Part shown: piece by piece, positions 27,301 through 40,500 of the stretch
Layout of the letters: every line of letters starts with the position of its first letter
Position numbering within the stretch: position 1 is the stretch's first letter
Origin: Mycteria americana
Lineage: Eukaryota; Chordata; Aves; Ciconiiformes; Ciconiidae
Direction of reading: 5' to 3'
DNA: 64,000 nt
NCBI RefSeq assembly: GCF_035582795.1
Contig: NC_134365.1
Coordinates: 211,016,387 to 211,080,386, forward strand
The notes under the pieces: model-generated
The model's input: the letters and a program-made list of their open reading frames with translations, nothing else
Told to the model about the DNA's origin: nothing
Database searches by the model: none
Made by a program: the position numbers and the translations under genes

Positions 27301-30300
27301 CAGGTGCATACCCATCTTACTTTCTCCTGTTGCAGGTAGTTCTGTATCTTGTGCCAGAAGAGGGAGATTTCCCTTTGTGACTTCTGAAGAAACAAACTGT
27401 TTCACAAATAGTTTGAGTCCAGTATATACAGATTGTCTTGCGGTCAGGAAGTACAGATGTTGTTTCTAGATGCTGCCCTGGTATCTTGGGAGCTGTTTTT
27501 TCAGCTTTTCTTTTCTGTCGGTCACTCTGCATTGTTCCCCTCTCCAGTGCACACACGCGCATGTAGGCACGCACCCCTGCTGCCCCAGGCTCATCCCTTG
27601 CCTTTGCATTTTTTGTGGGTTTAGATTTAACAATCAGTTCTTGCTGTAGGCATGGATTTTTTGCCTGCCAAGTTTTAGCCTGGACTGAATTTTCAGTGCC
27701 AAAGTTTTAATGACAGTAGAATTATAATGAAAAGCAGTGACAGTCCCTCAACTCTCCCGTTTGCATTACAAAACTGTAACATCAGGCTTCGGACTTGCTG
27801 GCGTCCTGCCTGGCGTGTGTCTCGGGGATCTGTTTGAAACACGTTTATAGTGATGCTGTCTCACAGAGTGACTGTGTTGGGAACCCAGTAGTTTGAATGG
27901 GAGAAGTAACAACTAGACCGCATGCTGGATTGTAGGAAAAGTGTTTCCCATCGAGGTCATCATCAGCTCAGAGGATGAGTGCTGCTACCCTCTGGTGACA
28001 GTTCAGCTTGTGGTGTGAGTTAGCAGCGACAGTCCAGGTCTCAGTGGGCTTGTGACCCTGAGGCAGCTGTGCTGGAAAACAGAAATGTTATTTTCACACT
28101 GGATTCCTGTTGCTGCACCTTCTTGCAGATGCCAAATGCTTGGGGTTGGTCTGGGAGAGCAGCATGTTAATTTTGAGGAGCTCTGACACCAGTGATTCGT
28201 TTATTTTTATTTATTTATTTAGCGTAGCTATTTAGAAACTGACTGAATTTCCGTAAATACACTGGGAAGATGTTTTGTATCCAAAGGAGTCTTGTCAGGA
28301 ACAGCTGAGAAAATTACTTTTTAAGAAAACAGCTGAGCGAACACATAATATTAAGTCATATGCTAGGTGTTGTGGTTTACTGCATTTATGCACAAGATCA
28401 TCTGTAGCTGTATAAATGGCGAATGGCAAGCTCTTCTCTTACAGCCTCCCCTAGGAATTGAATTCATGCAGTGACAGAAATGACGTTTGTTTTTCTTGTG
28501 TTTTCAGTAAACATTCGTTGTATTTCTTCATTGGACTGCCTGTTGCAAAAGTTGTCTTGATGCTGGTTCTTTATCTACAAAGAAAAATATGGGTTATTTA
28601 TCCACCTGTTCATGGAGCAAAAGGGCTTGCCTTTTTTTTTTTTTTTTTAATTGAATTCTGTTCTGTTTCTTTGCTGCATTCAGGGCAGATAGAATTGCAT
28701 TGCAACGCCGTATGCGCCAAAAATGCCGTCACCTCGTCTCTGTTTAACAATGCCTTCCCAGATGCAGAGATCCGTGGCTTTTTGTTTCTAATAGAGATTA
28801 CTCACTATATCTAAGTCTTCAGAATTGTGAAAATCGTATTGAAATAGCTTTTTGCTTTGGCGGCCTTGCTATCTCTGACTTTCTGGCAGCATTCAGTGCT
28901 GGCTTTCATTTTCCACATGCTGTGAGTATTTTGGAGACTCTCAAAGCTACATTTACAGTAAATGTGATGTTGCAGTAATGATGGGTCAATTCAGATTTAG
29001 GTCTGTAATTTGGAAAAAAAACCCACCACCCCTCACTAAAAAATGTTAAACTGACTTCAAAGAGCATCTTAATAGTTCCATATTGTTATGTGTGTAATTA
29101 AAAGCTCTTACACTTGAAAACAGTGTTGTTTTGATTTGGTAATCATAATTTCTTGCTACAGTCAAATAGACTGAGGTAAAGTTTTATGATATTAAGAATT
29201 GGCCTCATGCTGTAACGAGAAAATCCATTTTTCACAGAGCAAAAAAAATTTCTCTTAATGCTTTTCTTCATTTTTAGCACACTCTGAAATCATGACGGAT
29301 AGTGTCACCGAAACATGAAGATCTCAAATGTAGCATTGCAAGTGTTATCTTCAGCTATGCATCAATTCTGCTGTGCAACTTCTGTTTAAAAGTAACGAGC
29401 TGGGTGACCCAGAGCATTTGACAGCGCAGGAGCCAAAGTTATTTGTGTGGCTGTTCTGCAGAGTCCTTGCTCGCTTAGCTTGCTCTTGTTTCGCTAGGGG
29501 GACGGCTTGTACAAATGAAAAGTTTCTTTTTGAAGCAGGCAATAATAATTTTCCCTTGGTAGTGGTCGCACAGAGCTGTGTTTCGGTACCAAAGGGAGCT
29601 GTCCTGCAACTGGAATATTCACTTCATCATGGGGCTGCTTTTGTGTTGCTGAAAGTGGGTTGGCTGGGGAGATTTAGGGGAGGGAGGGAGGATGTGACGG
29701 GGATTAAAGTGTTTTGTTAATCCTCTGGGCAGGCTTGCTCTTTAGGGTTCAGCTCTCTTAGTCAAGTTGGCAAGTCTCTGCTCTATCCATGTTTGTCACC
29801 CACACAAGTGATTACACAGAACATTTTGCTCCTTTAGAGCCTGTCAAATTATGAAGATTTTCTTAACTATCATTTTACATTTAGTGTTTAAAATGGAGTG
29901 TAATAATTGTGCTTGAATGTGATAGAAATAGTGCTGGACAATCACTACTGCAGTTGCATAAAAACTGTTACAATCAAGCTTTTTTTTTTTAAAAAAAAGC
30001 CCACTCCTCAGAGCCAGGTTTGCAAGGCATCAGGTGCCTAATGCATCTGACACAAACACAGGAGCAGATTTAGCTTCTGTCTCAGCGTTGGAGTTGGGTG
30101 CAAACTGGTCTAAGTGCTCATGTAAATCCTACCCAGGTAGCAGCCATCTGAAGGGATGAAGGTGTTCTTCATAAAAGATGTGAGGATTGTTATTCTCTTA
30201 CGCCCGCCAAAACTGAAACACAAGGAAAAAAACAAGTGACGAAGTTGGACCTGTGTGGATGGAAAGGCTGCGTGCAGAACTGAGGTCTCTGGAGACCCCA

Positions 30301-30497
30301 TCTAGAGGTCTGTGCACAAGTATTCCTCTTGGTAAATCTGTCCCAAGCTCCTACTGAAATACTTTTTTAAATTCCCATTTAGCTGTGTTTCTAAACTGGC
30401 TGTATCACCTTAGAAAATGGTGACCTCGCTGATGCTACTCTGGCAATGGCCAGAAATTCAAGCTGCAGGGAAGAAAAGTCCCTGTCCAAAATGTGGT

Positions 30498-30517
30498 ATT
30501 TTACCTCGAGGTAAAAT
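30498..30517. repeat. 20-bp perfect palindrome
   Basis: The sequence attttacctcgaggtaaaat reads the same on both strands with no spacer. It is centred on a CTCGAG core and lies in the SMCO4 intron. It could be a dimeric protein-binding site or chance. Confidence 0.75.
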
Positions 30518-33500
30518 CAGTTATGGAGTAATGATTAAAAAAAAAAAAATCTGTGTTCCATGGGATAGTCTAAAACAAGTTTTGTCCTTTATTAAATAGT
30601 ACCCAGGGTTTGTGTAACAGTATTACATGCAGTTCAATCATTTATTAAAAAAAACCCAAAACATTTGCATGGTTTCAAAGACAGGAAATAATGTGTTAAT
30701 CTGTTGCTTAGACTCCACTGTAATTAAAGGTAGAAGCAAGAATGATACTACTTCAGCCAACTTGTTGGTCCCAGGCTGCCTATGCTGGCTGAGGCAGCAC
30801 ATCAAGTTTCCTTCTGCTCTGTCAGGACCTGCCATCTCCTTGTGGTGGCCACCGGCTCAGCCACAGTGAAGTTGCACAAGGTAAGGGGGGATTAAAGCCT
30901 CATGTGTAGGAGACCCTGCACAGCTGCTCCTGGCTGCCCAGAGCCACTGTCTCCGCACAGGGAGTGCTCCTGTTTTAATGACTGCTCAGTGCTTAGCACT
31001 GGTTCCCTGCTAACCAGGCTTCCTCTTGCCCCTTGGGTCCTCACCTCCTCCTCTTTCCATCTCTTGGACTCCACTCTTCTCCCAGCCTCCATAGAGCAGC
31101 TCTGGCTGCAGTACCCTAAAGTAATCAGCCCAGTAGCAGAAATAAGTAAGAAGCTTATAAGATTGTTGGTTTTAGTTGTTCTTGCCTCTGATGCTGGTGT
31201 GTCCTGGTGATGGGGAACTGCTGGATTTGGGGCTTTTTAACTCTGAAATAATCTGAAGAGTATTGTCTGCTTAGGCGTCGTGTGCCCTTTTTCCCCACTG
31301 CTGGCAGGCAATTTGAATAGTGTGTCCTGATTGTCTGCTGTTTTGTTGTCTGGTTTTGGTTTTTTTTTAAAATGTGCAAGTAACATCCATGGCCCTAGGG
31401 GAAGATTTAGATGATGAAAATTAATTCTTGTCAGATTGTTTGAATTTCAAGATGTTTTGCTGTTCCAGAAATGTTACGGTATCAGTAGCGGGTTAGACCA
31501 GGTTAATCCAAATTGGCTTGCAAACACTTGTAATTTTGGATTTGGAGAAAAATTATTCAGTTTAACATGGCTAATACGTTAATGATGTAAGGTTGGTGGT
31601 AAGTTCTGTAGACATCTAGATGTGTGATTACACTAAATGCAGATAAACAAAAACTTTTGTGCCTGTGTCACATGTAGAAGGAGATGCAGCATTGCAATAC
31701 TCAGCAAGCGCTGGTGTTGCTGGAATCAGGGCTGCCGTTCCTGGCTCACAGGAATAGCCGTGGGTAGTGTGAGGAGCTTTTAATTGCTGATTACTAATGG
31801 TCAGGGTTAATTTTACACAAAAAAGAAAAAAGAAAAAAAAAAAAAGAGACAGCCGATTGCCATAGATTCTGGTTGGAAGATTGTTGATATGTTTTGAAGG
31901 ATACTAGTCCCCACAAGTTTCACTACAGCCTTCTGGTCCAAAATTATGCCTGCTTGACCATAGCTGACTTGCTTTAAGATGCTGGCAAATGCTTCATCAT
32001 TGGTATGAGTGACTTCAGCAAGTCCACTGACTTATGCTCTTAGGTTTTGAGGCTGGCTCTGCAAAACAGTTCAGAGTAACTTAACCCAGAAGGTAGAATG
32101 AAGAGCACTTTTATATATAAAAAGCTAACTGGATGATGGGCAAGGAGGAATGTAATTGCTCTAGATGTCAAGCCAGGGTACTAAATTTGTGAATTTTTAT
32201 TTTGTTGAAAAGTGATGTCTTTAGGTTTGTCTTCAGTAGCTTGAACTTCTTAATGTTTTGTTCTGCTTGAAACTTTAGCTTTTCAGTGTCAAGTTGGAGC
32301 ACTGCAGTGTCAGAGAGAAGAGGTAGCCTCTGTGAAATGGATGTTTCAAACAACTATACCAAGCCAACGCTCATTTTCTTGACTTGGCAATAGAGATGGT
32401 TTCTTTCTAGCCAGCAGATTCCTGCTTTTGGGGGAAACTTTGCTATAGTGAACTTAAAAATAATCTCATCACCCCATGCAGTTTTATTACCAAATTTTAA
32501 ATTGCAAAATTCATAAAAGGAAAGTGAAGTTACAGTCTCTGGCTAGTGCCAGATTCTTGTCACGCTGTTGTGGACTTTCTGCTTTTGCTAGAGTCTGTTA
32601 ATCCCTTCTATGCTATACCTGTAAACGTCCCAGTTGAGGGAGTTGCTGACTTTCCAGTAAAAGCAGTAGTTGAACTAGTTTGGTGCTTGTTTCCAGCCTT
32701 GGCAGATACTTGGGCCAGGTTGAGCAGTTACCAGAAACGGGAAGCAGCCTTAGGAGGATGCATACGGTCTGCGGCAGTGAGCCCTCTCCTGTTTGGGGGA
32801 GACTAGGAATGGAAAGGAGACTCTCAGCTTCTGTTTGAGGAGAAAACGTGAGTCTCCAGTCCTTCTGCAGTGTGAGCTTAGCTGATTACTAAGGTTCCAG
32901 TTCCCACAAGATGGAAGTATCTGTGGGACATCAGTTTCTCATTGCCCTTCTGATAGCTACTTGCTCTGAGACATTTTAAATGGGCAGTGCTAACTAGACT
33001 GTTAATTAAACCCATCCCAATGCTATATTATTTCCTTCCTCTCTTTGAGCTTTGCCTTCTCTGTGCGCAAGCAGGGTGATTACTGGCTGAAGGAGGATGT
33101 AGCTCAGTAACGTGAAATAATTTGTTCTCGTGGGCTGTGCACGCCATGGGGAATGAGACCCTAATGTTGTAATCCCGGCCCTGGCCCTGACTTGCTGTAC
33201 GTTCTCTATCTGTTTCTTCCTTTCCATAATTGTCAGTAGTCACCTGCCTTCCAGTGAAGTCCATGGGTGGCCAGTAAGAGGCTTGGCAGTGGAAGGGGAT
33301 AGCTGTGGCTCTCTTACTCTGCTTGCACAACATGGGCCATAGAATTTCATCTTCTGCAGCTGAGCGCTGGTTTTTAAGTGCTGTTTCGTACCAACGTGAA
33401 CATAGCAGCATGTACAACATCCCGGACTGTTCCTGTGGGGGAGTGTTGTCTCTTGCAGCAACTGTCTAATACTGGCAGTCGTGTCCAGGCTCCTAGCAGC

Positions 33501-36500
33501 AGCAGGGGCCTGGCAGCAACTTGCAGAGATTCACTGCTTCCATTTTATGGTTCAGTTGAGATGAACCCTAAGGCTCATCTCTGAAAACTGTGGGCCAGTT
33601 TCTGTGCAAGTCCATCTCTGCCAGTAGCAAAGCCAAGTAACCCAATCTACTGGAAACATATTTGGAGATTGATGCCAGATTCCCAAACTGGAGAGCATCA
33701 GCTTGCAATTCAAGTGGTGCTGACATTTGCGGGAAGGCTTTCTGTTCTAAGCCGTCAGATGTTAGCTAGTCTATGTAATTAACTTGGTATAATTTTGCTT
33801 CAGAATGAAATATTCATTCAAAAGAGTCTTAAACATCCTGATGTTTTTAATGTCTGGGTAGCAAGTGGTGCTGCATAGAGGAAGGCATACATTTATTGTC
33901 AGAGAGATTGGTTTCGTGGCAACTCCTGTTTGTTACTATGGTACACAGAAAGTCCCAAAGGCTTTTACTGTCCATCACTTCTTGGGTCTTGTGAGTAATC
34001 CGGACACAAAACCCACTGACGTACATTAAGAGTGGAGACAGAAAACAATATGAAAATACTGTAGCCTGAAATTCTCTGGTTGTCTAGTTACCCCAAAGGG
34101 CAAATGTAAAACTTTATTTTGCATAGTAGTTTTTCTAGAGTTTGGTAATAAAGCTTGTGACCGGAACAGGAGGAGAATGAAATGGAAATGGAAGGGGCAA
34201 AACAGATTTCTTTTGCCAGGGAGGAAATTCAAGGGTTAGTTAGAGAAGTGATAAACAACAAAACCAGCCCAGAAACCCATAGCTTGCAGAAGGTGGAACA
34301 CGAAGGACTCTGCCCTGAATCAGTAAGAGAGCTGAGGATTTGCTGAGAAGAAACAGGAAAGTTTAGAAATGAAGTAGTCCCATTTGATTAAAGGACTGGA
34401 ACAGGGTGTTGTGTGTAGTTGCTCCATCCAGTTCCTATTTACCTCCTCATTATGAAGTTCACTGACCACTTCTGGTCTCTCTAAATCTGTTAGGTATTTT
34501 GATTCTAATGCTGCAGCTTGCAGAAGGAATTGGTTCTTTCTCAGACTTGAACTTTATTGTTTCCTCTCTTGAAAATCATCCCAGTCACCAAAATTTCCCT
34601 CTTATGCTTTATCAAAACTGAAGTGTTTGCCTCAGAGCCCATGTTGAATTGCCAAAGTTTATGATCAGAAGAAAACAACTGCTTGAAAGGGGTGTGCGCA
34701 TGGGATGCAGAATCAGTGAATCCAGCTGAACACTGAGATCCAGTCATGCTTGATGGCGTGTTGTTGTTGTTGTTCTAGATTGTATCCAGGAAAGACCATG
34801 TAAAGACAGAAATACTGACCCACTAATTTGCTCTTGGTTTCCCAGTACCACATGATTGCTCTGATAGTCTGGTCACTTCCATAACTTTGAGTTAGTAGAG
34901 TTATTTGATATTTTACACAAATTGATGCAGTATCTCACCAACCTAATAGGCTGGATGAGATTCACAGCAGGCAGGTTGCTGCTGTTATGAGAAAGGATGA
35001 AAACTCCTTTGTAGTTGCATGTAACCTGTAGGTGGGGATCCTTGTTTTGTATGTGGGCATTTGAGTTCGGTTTGCTTCTGTGGTCAGGCTGACAAATAAG
35101 GTTCAGTGCTAACACCAGCAGAAAGCATCCCACTTTCAGTAAAAACCACTTTTTTTTTTTTTTAAAAAAGTAGTCATAAGACAACTTGTAGCATTGAGCA
35201 GAGATGACAAACCAAGAGGAAATTAGGTCTGTGGTGCACTGAGCGAGCTTTGTAGCTTTGCTTGTTGACACATACTCCTCACCTACAGCAGCACGCTAAA
35301 ATCGTCTTCATATTTTCATATAAAGAAGAAGGAAAGAAAGAAGGCAGTTACATTAGCCCACTAATTTCTTGATATCTTTTCTTCTGGGTATGTTAGGGAG
35401 TGATGGAAAAACATCAGTTCATAGTTTACTTTCAATTCAACTCAGTATTTGACACCAGTAATTGTTACCCTCCAAATCTGTTTTTAGATAATCTGGCCTA
35501 TATCCAGCTATTCTGCCGCTGCAGAAATGGGGGATGTGGCAAAGAGGAAAAGAGCCAAACAGTTGGCATCTTCCCTCCTCCCCACATGGTCAGTGAATTA
35601 CACAGCTGTAGGCAGCTTAGGGGCAAAAAACTCAGGGTATGGAAATATTAAGCACCTACTAATTCTCCTTATTTCCAGAGAGGCTTTCATATCGTGTGGT
35701 GTTTGTGTTAACCTCACTTTATAGATACTTCTGCTTTTAAAAATTGGTCTAGTAGATGCTTCAGAGCAACTGCCTTATTAATGACTGCCTGTCTACACCA
35801 GTCATTTGTAAGCAGGCTCGTTATCGTTTGGGATCTTTTTCTTATAAAAATGACAGCTGTAATAAGGGTGACAGCACCGAGTCATGTTATGGTTTAGACT
35901 TTGTTCTATGGCAGCAGAACCAGAACTGTAAGTTAAGCAGCTCTTTCCCCACGTTTCTTCCTTATAGAATACCCTGTGTTCCAATAAATACCTGGTGTGG
36001 ATGATAAACGCTTAATGCTTTTCCTTGTGGCAGGGTGCGTGCTTGCCCTTCCTCATTCTGTAGGTTTGTGGGGAGCCACAGACCATTAGTTGGGAGCCTG
36101 CTGCTGACACAAGAAGGGGCAGCTGATACTGTGTTAACGCAAGACTAATTTGTATTATTTTCATTAAGTCTTTAGGTGTGTTACCTTGTTTGCCTTGGAG
36201 GAGAAAATGTGTGGTGCTGGGCTTTGTTTCTGGCTTAATGGAGTGCAAGTTCAGGGCTCTTGGGCAAACAGTGCACCGTGATGAACCGCTGTATGGGGAA
36301 AGTGTTAGTGATGAGCTGAGCAAGCGCACTGCGATTCTGTTTCCTTGAAAGAAGCTGCGTAGATATTGGTGCCAGTTGGATAAAAGATTTACCAAGTGGA
36401 GCTGCAAATGGTTTTAATAACTAGAATATGTGTAGATCTTGGTCAAAAGAATTGGTTTTTTCCTTCTCTTGTAGTTTTTTGCACAGCCAACCACTTGAAG

Positions 36501-36600
36501 GAATTCTTCAAGCCCTTTTTTCAAAAGACCTTGGACTATTTTCTGCTGCTGAACTCCCTTCGCTCCCCCGTTTCGGCGAACAAAAGATCTGAAGAGGAGG

Positions 36601-36780
36601 ATGAGGCAGCTAAGAGGAAAACCCAAAAAAGAGACCTCCAAAGATAAAAAGGAGAGAAAGCAGGCGATGCAAGAGGCCCGGCAACAAATCACCACTGTTG
36701 TGCTTCCCACGCTGGCTGTTGTAGTACTGCTGATTGTTGTGTTTGTTTATGTAGCGACTCGTCCAAATACAACTGAATGA
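36601..36780 (+). CDS. SMCO4: Single-pass membrane and coiled-coil domain-containing protein 4
   Basis: A complete 59-codon frame ending in TGA. The protein starts MRQLRGKPKKETSKDK and has a very basic, lysine-rich, helical N-terminal third (residues 1-30, including QAMQEARQQI). A single hydrophobic segment at about residues 33-51 (VVLPTLAVVVLLIVVFVYV) follows, then a short polar tail, ATRPNTTE. Length, layout and nearly every residue match vertebrate SMCO4 (C11orf75/FN5) as I remember it. It should be a small single-pass membrane protein; its molecular role is, to my knowledge, not established. The start codon has A at -3 and is the first methionine of the conserved protein. The whole frame sits in one exon, so all upstream splicing concerns only the 5' UTR. 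Its 3' neighbour DEUP1 is convergent, as in mammals. Confidence 0.95.
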   Translation: MRQLRGKPKKETSKDKKERKQAMQEARQQITTVVLPTLAVVVLLIVVFVYVATRPNTTE

Positions 36781-37232
36781 TGCAGCTTTTCAGACTTTCT
36801 AGCTTTGGGGTATTAATAATTTTATCAAGAGCCAAAAGGAACTCTCTGCCACTCTTTTAGTACTTTACAAAGGAACTCGCTGGTATTTTCAGTCTTTCTC
36901 TTGGTTCGGGTCCCGCAGTTTCTCTTTAGGAATGTAACATAAAACGTATTAGTGAATGTGCCAGTACGTTTTATGGTCCAGTTCATGTGCCTTTCAGACT
37001 TTTAAAATAGTGTTTTTCTTAAATCTGTTTGAAGCTCTATATTGTAAAAGGAAATCGTGTTCTGCTATAAATTTGTAAAAAATCAGCTTTCAGCTTTTAT
37101 CGCTGTTATGGATAATGTTGCTCCCATGAGCTCTTGTATGTCTGTTTCAGAACTTCCAAAGAAGTACATTTCTTCTTTGTACTTAATGTCATATGAAGTG
37201 CTTTGATTCAGAAAGGATATATTTATTTTTTG

Positions 37233-37238
37233 AATAAA
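37233..37238 (+). terminator. SMCO4: Proximal poly(A) signal of SMCO4
   Basis: An AATAAA hexamer about 450 nt after the stop codon, in an AT-rich 3' UTR. It could give a shorter transcript end. Use cannot be judged from sequence alone. Confidence 0.5.
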
Positions 37239-37536
37239 AGACAGAAGTCTTACTTGGAATCTTCAAATTATTTTGCAAAAAATGTGACTTATTGTGAAAG
37301 CCTACATCATCTAATAATTTTTTCATTGAACACTATATAGTTCACTCAAAAAGAATTTCTTTTTGGTGTGAGATGCCAATATGCAAAGTGAATACTTCAG
37401 GATCCGCCGGAAGGAATCTTACAGAAGTTGGGAAGGGAGATTCTACCAGTTTATGGTGAAGTAACTAATAACAAACTACATAAACAGAGATAATTGTTTA
37501 TCTGAATGTTAAATATTTAAATCTGTATAAAGTGGC

Positions 37537-37542
37537 AATAAA
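37537..37542 (+). terminator. SMCO4: Distal poly(A) signal of SMCO4
   Basis: An AATAAA hexamer followed about 25 nt later by a TGTTTTTTTTTT element, the usual downstream U-rich context. It is the best candidate for the main 3' end of the SMCO4 mRNA. Confidence 0.65.
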
Positions 37543-37562
37543 AAGGTGATTTTGGATACAGC

Positions 37563-40500
37563 CCTTGTTTTTTTTTTATTATCTTTTTTAAAGGAAGGAA
37601 AAGCAGCATCAGTGTAACGTAGGCCTCTAATCTGTTTGCTGAAGTGAGCTGCTGTCCTGTGACATCCCCCTCTCCCCCTCACTTAAAGGAAGCTGTGAGC
37701 ACAGCTTAGGCAGTTTTATTCTAAGAAATCAAACTATAAATTCTGACCAAAATGCTTCAATAATCCTGTATTCTTCTACAGCCCTTTATCATCCAAATAT
37801 TTTAAGGCGCTCATTAAGCTTCAGAAGACTTTGGGGAGGGAATTTGAGAACTCTCGACTGCTGTTTAAATACAGGCCAAGGAAGGAAGAATGTGATGCTA
37901 CAGTGCACTGAAGCGTAGCAGGAAATACTTCTGTGCCGAAAGTCAAAGACCCCTCGCATCCTTAGGTCACATGCTGTCTTTTGGCACGGGGATAGTCCCA
38001 GGGAAGTCGATGAGACTGTTCTTACGCATACTAGCAAAAGACCGTGCCTTGCTTCCTGTGTTAACCCTGTGTATTGTTCCTGCGCAGAATGCTACTGCCA
38101 ACCATAGTTGTGTTGCAAAAAAATGACTTAGGCAAGCAAATGCAATTCCCTGCCCTACCTAAGGCACATGTTCCCAAAGTGGGGTGAGTCTATGGCCAGG
38201 TATAGACTACTAACCCAGTTCAGAATGAGACAGATACCCAAGGATGCTGGGATGGCCACAGCTCATGACGCCCGCTGTGCCACCGCTGTCGGTACTGCCT
38301 GGAATTAAGCTGGCCCTGCAGACTAAGGCGTTTTTGAAAAACAAAATCTGCCAAGAGGTAAAAGGAAGAGTTTGGATGAACTGTTAGGCTGTTCCTCCTC
38401 CCCAGCTTGGAGCATAGTGGGGATGTATGCACAACAAGCTACACAGACAAGATGGTCATCGTGGTGTGCCCAGAAGAGTGTTTACCCACCCAGTGACGAG
38501 CGGGAAGGCTGCTGTGGAACCCCTGTGCTCACCGAGTCATGCATGGAGACTGAAAATTATCTGTGCTTTGGTACTGAGAGCCGCTCCCATCAACTGGAGA
38601 GATCTGAAATGATGCATCTGTAAAAGCCATTGCTTAGTCCGTGTCGTCTCCCAGCTGTTTCTGTTCTCCCGGGCACCAAATCCTTTTTGTCCTATTTTTA
38701 TTTTATCCTCGGTCAGGGATGGCTGCGATGGAGCTCTGATAGTTTGCCCTTTTTTGAAAGGAGGTGTTCAGCTTGAATGAAATTTATGCCTGAGGAAGCG
38801 AACAAAAGCGTGTGTAGATTAAATATGTGTGTTCTGCAGGGTACTTGGTGTCTTGGGCATCTAGAATAGGAGCAAACTTTCCACTAACCTCTTCCACAGA
38901 TTGCTCTTCCTCCCCTTCCTCTTCCACAGACTCTTAACCAAGGTTTTCCTGTCCCTGCTTGTTCTGTGATACTTTCTGACGGCTCTAACAAAGTCCCTGT
39001 GACTTTCCCATCTCTGAGGAGCGGGTTTATTTCAGTCCGTTCCGCCTGCAGGGCTTTTTTATCAGCCCAAGCAATAACTTTGTAATTCAGAAAGCCTTCC
39101 CTGAAACTGTTCAGAGTCCTTATGTGAGGTTTTTTCCCCTTCATTTTCTGCAAGAGTTGAGTCTGTGACACATAAGAGCAATTAACTGGCTGATAACAAC
39201 TGGAGAGGTAAAAGGTCAGTTGGGTTCGATAATATTTAAGATTACTTCTCTAATGAGATGTTTCATTTCTGCTGCTTTTTCTTATGCCCTCCCTTTGTCT
39301 CTTGTCATCTGCAAATTCTTCAGGTCACGATAATCATCTTTTCAGAGCCAAATGTTTATTAATATGAACCTATAGCTTAATGCTAATAAGAGACTGTGTA
39401 TTTCAATTCCCCGAAATTTGCAATTTTACTGAGTGCTAAATTGAGAGGAAAATAGTGTTACACATTCTGAATTGTTCCTTATGCAGAAGCTAGAATTGAT
39501 TTCACAGTTTGAATCGTTAAAAAAAAAATGTATTTTTCTCTAGTAAACAATGAAGTTGGATTCTGACATTTTCTACCAAATTCCCTTTTACTAGTACCGG
39601 ATGTGAGAACACGCATTTGGAAAAATGGTATGAAGCCTCTGTAGACAGAAACTGTCAAAAATCACTGAGAAATAATCGGGAAGTAAGTTAATGGCAGTTG
39701 CCCAAATGTCAACTCCTGTGAACTTCTCAGCCAAAGGTGTAACTGTGTCTCTGTTTTTTTCACTGTATGTATTACTCCAAGTGTCAGTGGCCTTCAAAAA
39801 TGTTTTAGAAATAGAGTTTCAAACCTTTTCCCAGAATACAATAGCTTGTGGGCAAAATTGAATGATTTATTACAAGCATTTTACCAGAAAACTCATGCTG
39901 AGATACTTCTTCAGTAGTGTCTTACGATATGGTTTCCAAGACTGCTCATTATCAGGTGAAGTCATTAAAAACCTGCCATTGCTTTCTGATAAATCAAGTT
40001 ATAGAAGCAATTTTTTAAAACCAATTTTTCAAAGCATAAATAAAATCTCAGTCACATACTTAAAGATCAAGGTTTGAATGGTGTTTTATAAATCTCTTCC
40101 AAGTGCTAAGAAAACTAAGGAATCACATCAAGTATTCTCGCAATGGGTAAATGCCCAGCTGTGTTATAAATGGCCCCAGCTCCCCAAAACCAAGCGAGGG
40201 AAGCCAGCGACACTGCCCATGGTCTGAAGGAAGAACTACATGTTTTCAGAGCTGAGAGAAATTGGCTCTCGGTCTTCCGTTTCAATCCATCGACAACAAA
40301 ATGTTTATTCACATCCTGATGTTCAGAAAACAGCGCTTTTAAATACACGCAGCAGAGGAAACGCACCATTCTTTTTTCAGAGTGTTAATGCTCGGTGCCC
40401 GAATGGTACGCATACAGGCTGGAATGCTCCCGTAGCTCTGGAAGATGTGAACTAGAGCCTGCGCTTTGATTCTCTGGTTTGGACCTGTGTCACAGAGACA

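Larger units (their letters stand above)
9438..36474 (+). other. SMCO4: SMCO4 first intron region (about 27 kb), non-coding
   Basis: This is the sequence between the CpG island and the acceptor of the SMCO4 coding exon. No open frame in it resembles a protein family I know; the longest are near 100-120 codons and lack coding character. It holds poly-T runs (for example 9768-9794 and near 28631-28649), G/T-only and A/C-only tracts, a C18 run, a 19-bp inverted repeat at 13057-13099 and a 20-bp palindrome at 30498-30517. Additional untranslated exons may lie inside but cannot be located from sequence alone. The left boundary depends on which donor in the CpG island is used. Confidence 0.6.
36475..37562 (+). 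other. SMCO4: SMCO4 terminal exon with 5' UTR part, CDS and 3' UTR
   Basis: A strong acceptor, a T-rich tract ending in ttctcttgtag, places the exon start at 36475, so 126 nt of leader precede the start codon. The coding part is 36601-36780, followed by about 780 nt of AT-rich 3' UTR. The last good poly(A) signal (37537-37542) is followed by T-rich sequence, putting cleavage near 37560. A downstream AG at about 36485-36486 is an alternative acceptor that would not affect the protein. Exon limits are inferred from splice and poly(A) motifs. Confidence 0.75.
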
